From NCBI RefSeq assembly GCF_013304735.1, contig NZ_JAAITI010000001.1:1-64000 (forward strand): DNA of 64,000 nucleotides. The letters are read 5' to 3'. How positions within the stretch are numbered: position 1 is the stretch's first letter; the number at the start of each line of letters is the position of its first letter. The notes beneath the pieces are model-generated. The model saw nothing but the letters and a program-made list of their open reading frames with translations, made no database searches and had not been told where the DNA came from. The DNA is from Blautia luti. GTDB taxonomy: Bacteria > Bacillota > Clostridia > Lachnospirales > Lachnospiraceae. A program made the translations under genes and the position numbers. Below, piece by piece: positions 8,159 through 14,961 of the stretch.

Positions 8159-9202
8159 CTATGCACGCTCCCTTCGTTTGATAATAAGATAGATAAAAAA
8201 TGGAGCACCCATGATGCTTGTAACAACACCAAGTGGAAGTTCCATGGATAAAATGGAGCGGGCAATGTCATCAACCAGTATCAGATATCCGCCGCCAAGC
8301 ATAGCGCTTGCAGGTATCAGTCGGTTATAATCCACGCCTACCAGTGCGCGTGCCAGATGTGGAATCATTAATCCCACCCATCCGATCAGGCCGCCAAGGC
8401 AAACAGCTGCAGCACTGAGTAGGGTTGAAGCAATGATAAAAATCAGACGATATTTACGAATATTTATTCCAAGACTTCTGGCTTCTTCTTCATCTAAAGT
8501 GAGCAGATTGATCTGCCAGCGAAAAATAAAGATCATACTTAGTCCAATGATCATTGGAATGACACTCCATACAAAAGAATTCATAGTAGTCTTGGTCAGA
8601 CTGCCCATGAGCCAGAAGGTGATCTGTTGAAGAACGTCATTGGGATCTGCAATGTATTTGATCATGGTTACGCCCGCATTGCAGAGTGACATGATCATAG
8701 TTCCTGTCAGTACAAGACTGAGTGTGTGAGAGTGTGCAGACTTTCGGCTGATGAGGTAGGATGCGGCAACTGCAATCACACCGCCTGCAAAAGCAGAAAG
8801 CTGAATCACCCAGTTTGAAGCTCCGTTTAAAATAGCAAAAGCAGCACCAAGACTGGCACCGGATGAAACACCAAGGATGTCCGGAGATACCAGCGGATTG
8901 CGAAACATTCCCTGATAAGTGGAACCTGCTACTGAAAGGGAAACTCCAATAAATAAAGCGGAGAGGATACGCGGCAGACGGATATTCCAGAATATGGTAG
9001 CTGCCTGCGGCAAAATATCTCCCTTATAACCAAATTTTGATAAAAATGCTTTCAGTACCTGAGAAGGCGTAAGCGGATAATATCCGACTCCAAAGGAAAG
9101 TATTATAATTATAAATAAAATTACCAGCATAACTGTCAGTAACAGACGATGATGTTTTCGCTGGGTGGTATTTATTTCTTTAGCGTTATCTGTCAAATTC
9201 AT
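8159..9202 (-). CDS. FecCD-family ABC transporter permease
   Basis: 347 residues from the ATG at 9202 (AAGGTGAG about 5-8 bases upstream; a GTG at 9208 is less likely). A hydrophilic N-terminus is followed by about ten membrane segments. Recognisable FecCD/BtuC motifs include RLPRILSALFIG, GSTYQGMFRNPLVSPD (family consensus is G...Q...RNPLA.P), GxSLG and GGLIGWVGLMIPHLAR. It pairs with the ATPase downstream and the binding protein encoded divergently at 9374. It has its own perfect SigA promoter at 9293-9321. Confidence 0.85.
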   Translation of the reverse strand: MNLTDNAKEINTTQRKHHRLLLTVMLVILFIIIILSFGVGYYPLTPSQVLKAFLSKFGYKGDILPQAATIFWNIRLPRILSALFIGVSLSVAGSTYQGMFRNPLVSPDILGVSSGASLGAAFAILNGASNWVIQLSAFAGGVIAVAASYLISRKSAHSHTLSLVLTGTMIMSLCNAGVTMIKYIADPNDVLQQITFWLMGSLTKTTMNSFVWSVIPMIIGLSMIFIFRWQINLLTLDEEEARSLGINIRKYRLIFIIASTLLSAAAVCLGGLIGWVGLMIPHLARALVGVDYNRLIPASAMLGGGYLILVDDIARSILSMELPLGVVTSIMGAPFFIYLIIKRRERA

Positions 9203-9222
9203 GATCACTCACCTTGTGTAAC

Positions 9223-9251
9223 TTGACTAACTGAGTTTATGGCGCTATACT
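9223..9251 (+). promoter_or_regulatory. SigA promoter for the binding-protein gene
   Basis: TTGACT (9223-9228), a 17-base spacer and TATACT (9246-9251) on the plus strand. Predicted transcription start is about 9258, giving a leader of about 115 bases before the ATG at 9374. It points toward, and overlaps in transcribed region with, the minus-strand promoter at 9293-9321. Confidence 0.7.
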
Positions 9252-9260
9252 CAGAAAAAA

Positions 9261-9305
9261 GCGAATTGCTTTTGAAAACTATTCGCATATATATTATAAT
9301 GCGAA
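9261..9305. promoter_or_regulatory. Clustered GCGAA/TTCGC half-sites, candidate operator
   Basis: GCGAAT (9261-9266), ATTCGC (9281-9286) and ATGCGAA (9299-9305) form two overlapping inverted repeats: GCGAAT with ATTCGC, and TTCGCAT (9282-9288) with ATGCGAA (9299-9305, 10-base gap). They cover both predicted transcription starts and the minus-strand -10. A dimeric repressor bound here would control both the importer operon and the binding-protein gene. The regulator is unknown. Confidence 0.45.
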
Positions 9306-9321
9306 AAAGTTGTATAGTCAA
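9293..9321 (-). promoter_or_regulatory. SigA promoter for the importer/methyltransferase/NTPase operon
   Basis: On the minus strand TTGACT (9321-9316), a 17-base spacer and TATAAT (9298-9293). Predicted start about 9286, about 85 bases upstream of the permease ATG at 9202. Confidence 0.75.
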
Positions 9322-9373
9322 TTTAATAAACGTCAAATCTGACTGAATATGGAGAAAAGAAGGGAGAGAATTT

Positions 9374-10501
9374 ATGAACAAAAAGCACAGACATCTTTTG
9401 GCGTTGCTGTTATGCTTCGTGATGACAGTCAGCCTTTTTGCAGGTTATTCGGAAACAAAAGCGGCTTCGGAAGAGACAACACAGAGTGAGGAGCAGACTG
9501 AAACACAGGAAACCGGGGAAACACGTGAGATCACAGATATGGCTGGAAGAAAGGTTACTGTCCCGGCAGCAGAAGATATAGAATCTGTTTTTTCGACAGG
9601 CCCGGTTGCTGCAATTTTTATGTATATGGTTGCACCTGATAAACTTCTGGGATGGAATTATGAATTAAATGACGTTGAGAAGTCAATTATTCTGGAAAAA
9701 TATCATGATCTTCCGAATTTTGGAATGGGAGATGCGATCAATTATGAAGCTGTAATTGCTGCTAATCCTACAATTGCACTTAATTGTGGCAAAATCAATG
9801 ATGCAATGGTTTCTGACTGTGATACGTTATCGAAAAGTCTGGGAATCCCGGTTATTGCAGTGGATAACGAACTCAATAATTCGGCAGAGGCGTTTCGATT
9901 TATGGGTGAACTTCTTGGCGTAGAGGATCATGCAGAAGAGCTTGCTGAGTATTCAGAGAAGATATTTACAGATATTGCTTCACTTGCGGATATCCCGGAA
10001 GACGAGAAGGTCAGTGTATATTTTGGCAATGGAGAGGATTCTCTGGAAACTGCACCTAGAGGATCTCAGCATGCACAGATCCTTGATGCGGTCAATGTAA
10101 CCAATGTTGCAGATCTGGAACTTGGAGACGGATCTCGCGTTCAGATTTCAGCTGAACAGCTTCTTGCGTGGAATCCAGATGTGATCGTTGTAAATGGTGA
10201 ACCAAAAGCAGACAAAAGCGGAAACTCTGCAGCAGAAGATATTCTGAGCAATCCAGACTACGCTTCGTTAAAAGCGGTACAGGATAACAAAGTTTATGGA
10301 ACTCCAAATGCACCGTTCAGCTGGGTGGATCGTCCGGCCGGACCCAATCGTCTGATTGGTATGCGTTGGCTCTCCGCAGTGGTTTATCCAGAATACATCA
10401 AATGTGATGTTAATGAAGAAATACGTGAGTTTTTTAATCTTTTCTATCATGTTGATCTATCTGATGAACAGTTGGAAAATGTTCTTAAAGGAACTTTATA
10501 A
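9374..10501 (+). CDS. Periplasmic-binding-type (class III) substrate-binding protein of a metal/oxyanion ABC importer
   Basis: 375 residues. The N-terminus is a signal sequence (KKHR, then a hydrophobic run to LFAGY), followed by a Glu/Thr-rich linker and a PeripBP_2/FepB-type domain starting REITDMAGRKVTVP. In this family a lipobox LFAGC would be expected; here the Cys position is Tyr25 (codon TAT at 9446-9448), so lipidation is not possible at that site. Secretion by SPase I near the TKAA sequence is possible. The protein is encoded divergently from its cognate permease and ATPase. Ligand by context: molybdate or tungstate (MolA-like); siderophore, heme or cobalamin cannot be excluded. Confidence 0.75.
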   Translation: MNKKHRHLLALLLCFVMTVSLFAGYSETKAASEETTQSEEQTETQETGETREITDMAGRKVTVPAAEDIESVFSTGPVAAIFMYMVAPDKLLGWNYELNDVEKSIILEKYHDLPNFGMGDAINYEAVIAANPTIALNCGKINDAMVSDCDTLSKSLGIPVIAVDNELNNSAEAFRFMGELLGVEDHAEELAEYSEKIFTDIASLADIPEDEKVSVYFGNGEDSLETAPRGSQHAQILDAVNVTNVADLELGDGSRVQISAEQLLAWNPDVIVVNGEPKADKSGNSAAEDILSNPDYASLKAVQDNKVYGTPNAPFSWVDRPAGPNRLIGMRWLSAVVYPEYIKCDVNEEIREFFNLFYHVDLSDEQLENVLKGTL

Positions 10502-10542
10502 ATGTCAGGCAGAGACGTGGAATAAGACTATACAATGAGATA

Positions 10543-10575
10543 AAAATCTCCGGTTCAGAGTGAACCGGAGATTTT
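10543..10575. terminator. Bidirectional terminator between binding-protein and TylF-like genes
   Basis: A perfect 15-bp stem (10543-10557 with 10561-10575) closes on a 3-base loop, with AAAA/TTTT arm ends giving T tracts in both directions. It separates convergent genes. Confidence 0.85.
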
Positions 10576-10591
10576 GGCATATTAAGAAAAG

Positions 10592-11452
10592 TCATATCTT
10601 ACGAAGTATTGCACTTCCATGCAGATCACATACAGGATCTGCGAAGAGATGGTTTTTCTGACAGAATTCATCAACAGCTTTTTTGCAGCCGGAGAACTGT
10701 GTGCTGTACACATCATGGATCAGGAGAACTCCGCCTGTAGAAAGGCGTTCATAAAACAGTGGAAGCGCAGCGGCAGTCGGAGCGTAGAGATCAGCATCCA
10801 GAGATACGAAACAGAAATCTGCATCTGTAATATCGGCAAAAGTATCCGGAAACCATCCTTTATGGATTACAGTCCGTGCAGGATCAGGCATAATGCGAAG
10901 AACAGAGTCAACATCAGTAGAAGAGAAATCACCTGTTCTGGCACGGGACAGATTACAGGAGGTCTCTATTGCCACATCTTTTTCTGAAAATCCCTCAAAA
11001 GTATCAAAAAGATGGATTTTGCGATCTGGAAAGGCAGCACTGATCAGGGAAGAAAATTCACCCTGAAAAACACCGAGTTCGGCAACATCTCCCGAAATAT
11101 TTAACTGATAGATCTGCTCTGATAAGAGACGCATAACAGCAATCCGTGCATCGAACATGCGAAGGGCAGATGGATCACAAAATGGTCCGTGATAACCTAA
11201 GCTTTCCATCTGTTTTCTCATAGAGTTACGTCGTTCTTCATCTAATACACCCAGGATGATCAGATCCGGAAGAAGTGCAGCTGCATCATCTGGCGAACAG
11301 ACAGGAACATGGCCAATATGCTGTCCATGCTTCCGGGAATCATTATCGGCAAAGCACAAAAGTTTACAGGAACTGCCAAGTAGTCTTGCAGTCATCTGTC
11401 CAATCTGTCCGGCACCAAAGATTACAGTTCGATATACAGGTTTTGTCATCAT
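10592..11452 (-). CDS. TylF/MycF-like O-methyltransferase with N-terminal Rossmann domain
   Basis: 286 residues. Residues 1-100 look like a nucleotide-binding Rossmann unit (VIFGAGQIGQMTARLLG; acidic residues in FADND). The C-terminal part is TylF-like: a SAM-binding VAELGVFQGEFS, the HLFDTFEGF segment, and a metal-binding FVSLDADLY...LLIHDVYS pattern. The ATG at 11452 overlaps the xdhC stop, so it is translationally coupled to xdhC. TylF enzymes methylate sugar hydroxyls, but that substrate is unlikely here. The co-occurrence with Moco genes suggests a cofactor or accessory role; the substrate is unknown. Confidence 0.7.
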   Translation of the reverse strand: MMTKPVYRTVIFGAGQIGQMTARLLGSSCKLLCFADNDSRKHGQHIGHVPVCSPDDAAALLPDLIILGVLDEERRNSMRKQMESLGYHGPFCDPSALRMFDARIAVMRLLSEQIYQLNISGDVAELGVFQGEFSSLISAAFPDRKIHLFDTFEGFSEKDVAIETSCNLSRARTGDFSSTDVDSVLRIMPDPARTVIHKGWFPDTFADITDADFCFVSLDADLYAPTAAALPLFYERLSTGGVLLIHDVYSTQFSGCKKAVDEFCQKNHLFADPVCDLHGSAILRKI

Positions 11453-12474
11453 TTTGCGGCAGCCTTTCTGTCGGCACGAACCTCGATCATCTGTCCTGTG
11501 ATGGAGATTGCTATTTCAGCCGGTGTTTCTGCTTTAATCTCAAGTCCTACAGGAGAGACAATCCGTTCCAGTTCTTGTTCAGTAACATCGTACTCTTCCA
11601 CAAGCTTGCGGAAAACAGCAGCTTTTTTTGCACGGCTTCCGATAACCCCGATATAACATGCTGGTGTGGCAAGAAGCTGTGCCTGTACGATTGTGTCATA
11701 AGCATGCCCACGTGTCATCACGCAGCAGTAATCTGCATCTGTGACAGAGATACTCTGGTCCAGATGATTAAAATCACAAAGTATCGTTTCAACTGCATCC
11801 GGGAAAAGCACAGGATCAATAAATTCCGGGCGGTCGTCCAGAACGACACAGCGGAAATCAACACTTGCTAATATTGGTACAAGCTTTTGCGAAACATGTC
11901 CACCACCAAATACATAGACAGTTCCGGATGTGCCTATTTGTTCTGAAAACAAATCATAATCATCACCGCGATAACGGCATGGCTGTGCAGATAAGGACGA
12001 TAATATGGATGAAGGAACAGCGGCATTTCCGATCAGGCCATAAGAAGGGCTGTAAAGACTCATGCCGGAGGTTGTCTTAAGATCACAGATCAGCCAGAAA
12101 TCCTTTCGTTCCTCGTATGATTTTGCGGCAGTTTCTGTAATCTCTGAAATAACCGGATCATTATGATCAAGATACTGGAAAAAGACGGTAACATCACCAC
12201 CACAGATCATACCGATATTCTCAACATCCTTACGGTTCAGTCGGAATTCATGTTCGCAGGATTCTTTTTTCTCAAGAATATCCTGAGCCATAAGTTCAGC
12301 ACGATACTCGACAGCGCCGCCGCCGATAGTGCCTGCAATTCTACCGCTTTTTCCGATCAGCATGCGGGATCCGGCACCTCGTGGAGTCGATCCTGATGAT
12401 GCTGTGATGGAAGCAAGCACAAGGTCATTTCCCTCCAGAAATTGCTGTTTTATTGTCTGAAATAATGTTCTCAT
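11449..12474 (-). CDS. xdhC: XdhC-family molybdenum-cofactor insertion/sulfuration protein
   Basis: 341 residues. The N-terminal XdhC_CoxI domain carries ITASSGSTPRGAGSRMLI and GTIGGGAVEY. The C-terminal Rossmann domain has VYVFGGGHVSQ and GVIGSRAKK, and the terminus reads ETPAEIAISITGQMIE. XdhC proteins bind Moco, protect it, and help its sulfuration and insertion into xanthine-dehydrogenase-family enzymes. The client here is presumably the Mop-type oxidoreductase encoded at 14962. The gene is in a minus-strand operon with the nucleotidyltransferase, phosphatase/HD and TylF-like genes. Length is normal. Confidence 0.88.
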   Translation of the reverse strand: MRTLFQTIKQQFLEGNDLVLASITASSGSTPRGAGSRMLIGKSGRIAGTIGGGAVEYRAELMAQDILEKKESCEHEFRLNRKDVENIGMICGGDVTVFFQYLDHNDPVISEITETAAKSYEERKDFWLICDLKTTSGMSLYSPSYGLIGNAAVPSSILSSLSAQPCRYRGDDYDLFSEQIGTSGTVYVFGGGHVSQKLVPILASVDFRCVVLDDRPEFIDPVLFPDAVETILCDFNHLDQSISVTDADYCCVMTRGHAYDTIVQAQLLATPACYIGVIGSRAKKAAVFRKLVEEYDVTEQELERIVSPVGLEIKAETPAEIAISITGQMIEVRADRKAAAK

Positions 12475-12501
12475 ATAAAAAACCTCCGGTAATTTTGTAT
12501 G

Positions 12502-13575
12502 TTAAAGTGTTATGTAACAGATGGATTGTATCATATCCTGCAGCGCGCGAGCCTGCTTTAACTGGCGTTCGTGTGATTTCATCGCTTCCGGACTTTTGCA
12601 TTTATGCAGATTGTCAGCAAATCTTTTTTCGATAGATACACGCTGTGTTTCCTCAATCAGTTTATCAGCCAGAAAAACAATAGCCGTTTCATCCAGTTTT
12701 GTTTCTTTTAAACCATGATGCTGTGAAATGATCTGGCTGATTTCGGGATAACCTAATTGTAAGAAAAGGTCACCGCCTGTTTTTGTGTGATGTTTCTGAA
12801 GTCTTGCAATATCATGCAGAAGCGCACCGGAGCGGATGAGCTGCTGATCAAAAAGATATCCATGAACTTTAAGTATATCACATAAACGGCAGGCCAGTTC
12901 CGTAACGGCATCGCTGTGAGCCTGTACATGCTGCGGGAGATCAACAGAATTCCTGAGCATCCGACATAATTCATCATTCAAAACAGGATGCGGCAATATG
13001 TAATGTGAATCAGATAAGGCAGCATTTCCCTCTGCATCTACTCTTAGATGATAATAAGAGCCGCATGGAAGCCGGAACTTCTGTATGTCAGATATTTCCG
13101 GATAAAGCATCCATAAATAAAAAGAGATCACATCCGTATGAGCGACAACCGCAATATTACTGTCCGAAGAATGAAGAATCCTGGAAATCGCCTGTGAAAA
13201 GCGTGTACCGGATTCCAGAGGAGTCTCTGCTCCTGGAATCGGACATTCCGGATTTTTGCCACGTGCCTCATAAATCGCCGGCCATTTTTGACGTATTTTA
13301 TCAAAAGAAAGGCCGTCCCACGATCCAAGATTTCGTTCTGACAGTTCGGAAACAGTCAGATGTGGAAGGGCAGGTGCTATATGACTGGCTGTATCGACAG
13401 CCCTTGATAAAGGACTGCAGTATATTGCAGAGATCTTATCGGACAGTTCCTCGTGCAAAAGGACTGCCTGTAAGTGTCCAAGCATGGATAAAGGCAGGTC
13501 AGTCTGTCCGATACAATAAGAATGTTCATCCGGATATTGTGGCTTTCCGTGTCGTATCAGATAAAGATCACGCAT
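12502..13575 (-). CDS. Histidine phosphatase fused to an HD-domain phosphohydrolase
   Basis: 357 residues from the ATG at 13575, preceded by AGAGGA and overlapping the upstream stop by 8 bases. The N-terminal domain (about 1-195) is a histidine phosphatase: LIRHGKP with catalytic His9, SPLSRAVDTA, and VVAHTDVIS with the second His; it is CobC/phosphoglycerate-mutase-like. The C-terminal domain (about 210-357) is HD: an early His, GALLHDIARL with the HD pair, and SQHHGL. Both active sites appear intact. HD proteins of this kind occur beside MocA-like genes in Mo-hydroxylase clusters. The fused substrates are unknown; a phosphorylated nucleotide or cofactor intermediate is a reasonable inference. 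Confidence 0.75.
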   Translation of the reverse strand: MRDLYLIRHGKPQYPDEHSYCIGQTDLPLSMLGHLQAVLLHEELSDKISAIYCSPLSRAVDTASHIAPALPHLTVSELSERNLGSWDGLSFDKIRQKWPAIYEARGKNPECPIPGAETPLESGTRFSQAISRILHSSDSNIAVVAHTDVISFYLWMLYPEISDIQKFRLPCGSYYHLRVDAEGNAALSDSHYILPHPVLNDELCRMLRNSVDLPQHVQAHSDAVTELACRLCDILKVHGYLFDQQLIRSGALLHDIARLQKHHTKTGGDLFLQLGYPEISQIISQHHGLKETKLDETAIVFLADKLIEETQRVSIEKRFADNLHKCKSPEAMKSHERQLKQARALQDMIQSICYITL

Positions 13576-14497
13576 TAAAAAATCCTCTGAAACAATTTTC
13601 AAATATTTTTTCTGAACAGTTTCGTGTTTCTTCTGAAAAACGCGCATATCGTTTCAGAAACTCTTCACCGTATGGTGTCAGTTCACTGTGACTTCCGTTT
13701 ACACCGCCCTGGCTTCTGCTGATCAATGGTTCGTGAAGTTGCGATTCCAATGTACGGATCAGATTCCAGCTGGTGGAATAGGAAATGTGCATATGCTCAC
13801 AGGCATCGCGGACAGAGCCTGTTTCATGGATCAGCGTCAGAAGCGAATAAAGCTGTTCATCAAAGAATACTTTTTCGCGAGCCAGCTGAATGTGGATTTC
13901 TGAACGGATCAGACTCTGGTTGTGTGCATGGAGAAGCTCGGCATAATCCTCTGGTGTGTCGGCATCGTGAATGATTCCGGGATCCTCCACATTCAGAAAA
14001 TACATGGGTGTGCCGCAGTGCTCTACAGCACCTTCAAGACCTGAATTGCCGTCATCTTTCAGGATGGAATCAATAAGTGAGGAACGGAGCAGGATCGGGT
14101 GACCGGGTTTACCCTCACAGACCGGAGTTACAAGAGGATGGTCTGCGGAGAGCATTTGAGTGACAGTCCGGGCTGTAAACAGTGGAACGTCCACAGGGGT
14201 AAAGAGCACTGTATCAACCTTGTCTTTCAGATACTCCAGTCCGATCCGGACAGAATCAAACATATGAGTTGTTGCATAGTCTTCGTTTCGAAGAAAGATT
14301 ACATTATTGGAGGCAAGATGGCGCTCCAGCACATCTGCCTTATATCCTGTTACCACAACTACTTTAGAAATCCCGGCCTGCCGGAAATTATTGATCACTC
14401 GCTGGGCAATGGAAATGGATCCAAGCTGAAGCATGGGTTTAAAGTCTCCCATTCGTGATGATTTTCCGGCAGCAACAATCAAGGCACCTGTCTGCAT
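13568..14497 (-). CDS. MobA/MocA-like nucleotidyltransferase fused to a ModE-like winged-helix domain
   Basis: 309 residues from the ATG at 14497, which has AAGGAGG 8-9 bases upstream. Residues 1-200 are an NTP_transf_3 domain with the signature LIVAAGKSSRMGDFKPM and the metal-binding FTPVDVPLF. Such enzymes add CMP or GMP to molybdopterin. Residues about 205-300 form a LysR/ModE-type winged helix: ETGSVRDACEHMHISY, a SRSQGGVNGSHSELT segment close to the ModE pattern, and LTPYGEEFL. The fusion suggests one protein that both makes a Mo dinucleotide cofactor and regulates transcription. It resembles what I remember as the DVU_1551 NTP-transferase family. A palindrome upstream of the divergent mop operon is a possible target. 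Confidence 0.8.
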   Translation of the reverse strand: MQTGALIVAAGKSSRMGDFKPMLQLGSISIAQRVINNFRQAGISKVVVVTGYKADVLERHLASNNVIFLRNEDYATTHMFDSVRIGLEYLKDKVDTVLFTPVDVPLFTARTVTQMLSADHPLVTPVCEGKPGHPILLRSSLIDSILKDDGNSGLEGAVEHCGTPMYFLNVEDPGIIHDADTPEDYAELLHAHNQSLIRSEIHIQLAREKVFFDEQLYSLLTLIHETGSVRDACEHMHISYSTSWNLIRTLESQLHEPLISRSQGGVNGSHSELTPYGEEFLKRYARFSEETRNCSEKIFENCFRGFFNA

Positions 14498-14537
14498 GAT
14501 AGTCACCTCCTTAAAGGCATTGTATAAAATTGATACT

Positions 14538-14543
14538 ATTATA
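14538..14543 (-). promoter_or_regulatory. Candidate -10 for the nucleotidyltransferase/xdhC operon
   Basis: A minus-strand TATAAT (14543-14538) lies 41 bases upstream of the ATG at 14497. No good -35 is seen (TTCACA at a 19-base spacer at best), so the promoter may need an activator. Confidence 0.35.
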
Positions 14544-14595
14544 TCATAAAAAAAGAAAATTGTGTGAAAATAGCCAAATTTTATTTAATTGTAAT

Positions 14596-14625
14596 TTGCA
14601 ATATTGTAAAAAAGCATGATAGAAT
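14596..14625 (+). promoter_or_regulatory. Promoter of the mop operon with an overlapping palindrome
   Basis: TTGCAA (14596-14601), an 18-base spacer and TAGAAT (14620-14625) with an extended TGA, about 35 bases before the ATG at 14664. A near-perfect palindrome TTGCAATATTGTAA (14596-14609, one mismatched pair) covers the -35 element, as expected for a repressor site. The ModE-like fusion encoded divergently is an attractive but unproven binder. Confidence 0.5.
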
Positions 14626-14663
14626 GAATATATACATAATGATGTGGACAGGAGAACTTTTTC

Positions 14664-14924
14664 ATGGATAAGATTTTTGAAATTACCGCAAAAGAAGTTA
14701 CCATACAGGTAAAAGATGAGCGTACGGGAGTTGAATACAGCCGGACACTTCCGATGGATTATTACGAAAATGCAAATGTATTAAAACTCAGCGGTGAGAA
14801 TCTGGATGGAAGCAGTTCTTCCATTGTTTTCTATTCTGCCAGAGGAATGGAAAGACTCAAAGATCTGACGGGCAAGGGTGCGGATCATGATACATGCGGA
14901 ACACATAAGCCGGAAGATCAGTAA
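14664..14924 (+). CDS. Small protein of unknown function preceding the aldehyde oxidoreductase
   Basis: 86 residues, ATG at 14664 with ACAGGAGAAC upstream. It has predominantly beta-type polar sequence, a VFYSARGMERLKDL segment, and a His/Cys-bearing tail (DHDTCGTH) that could bind metal. It has no signal peptide or membrane segment. It sits 37 bases before mop, directly downstream of the shared promoter, so it is probably the first gene of the operon and serves the Mo enzyme in some way. Family not recognised. Confidence 0.65.
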   Translation: MDKIFEITAKEVTIQVKDERTGVEYSRTLPMDYYENANVLKLSGENLDGSSSSIVFYSARGMERLKDLTGKGADHDTCGTHKPEDQ

Positions 14925-14961
14925 CATAATAGGGACATTTTTTTAACAGGAGGGATCCAAG

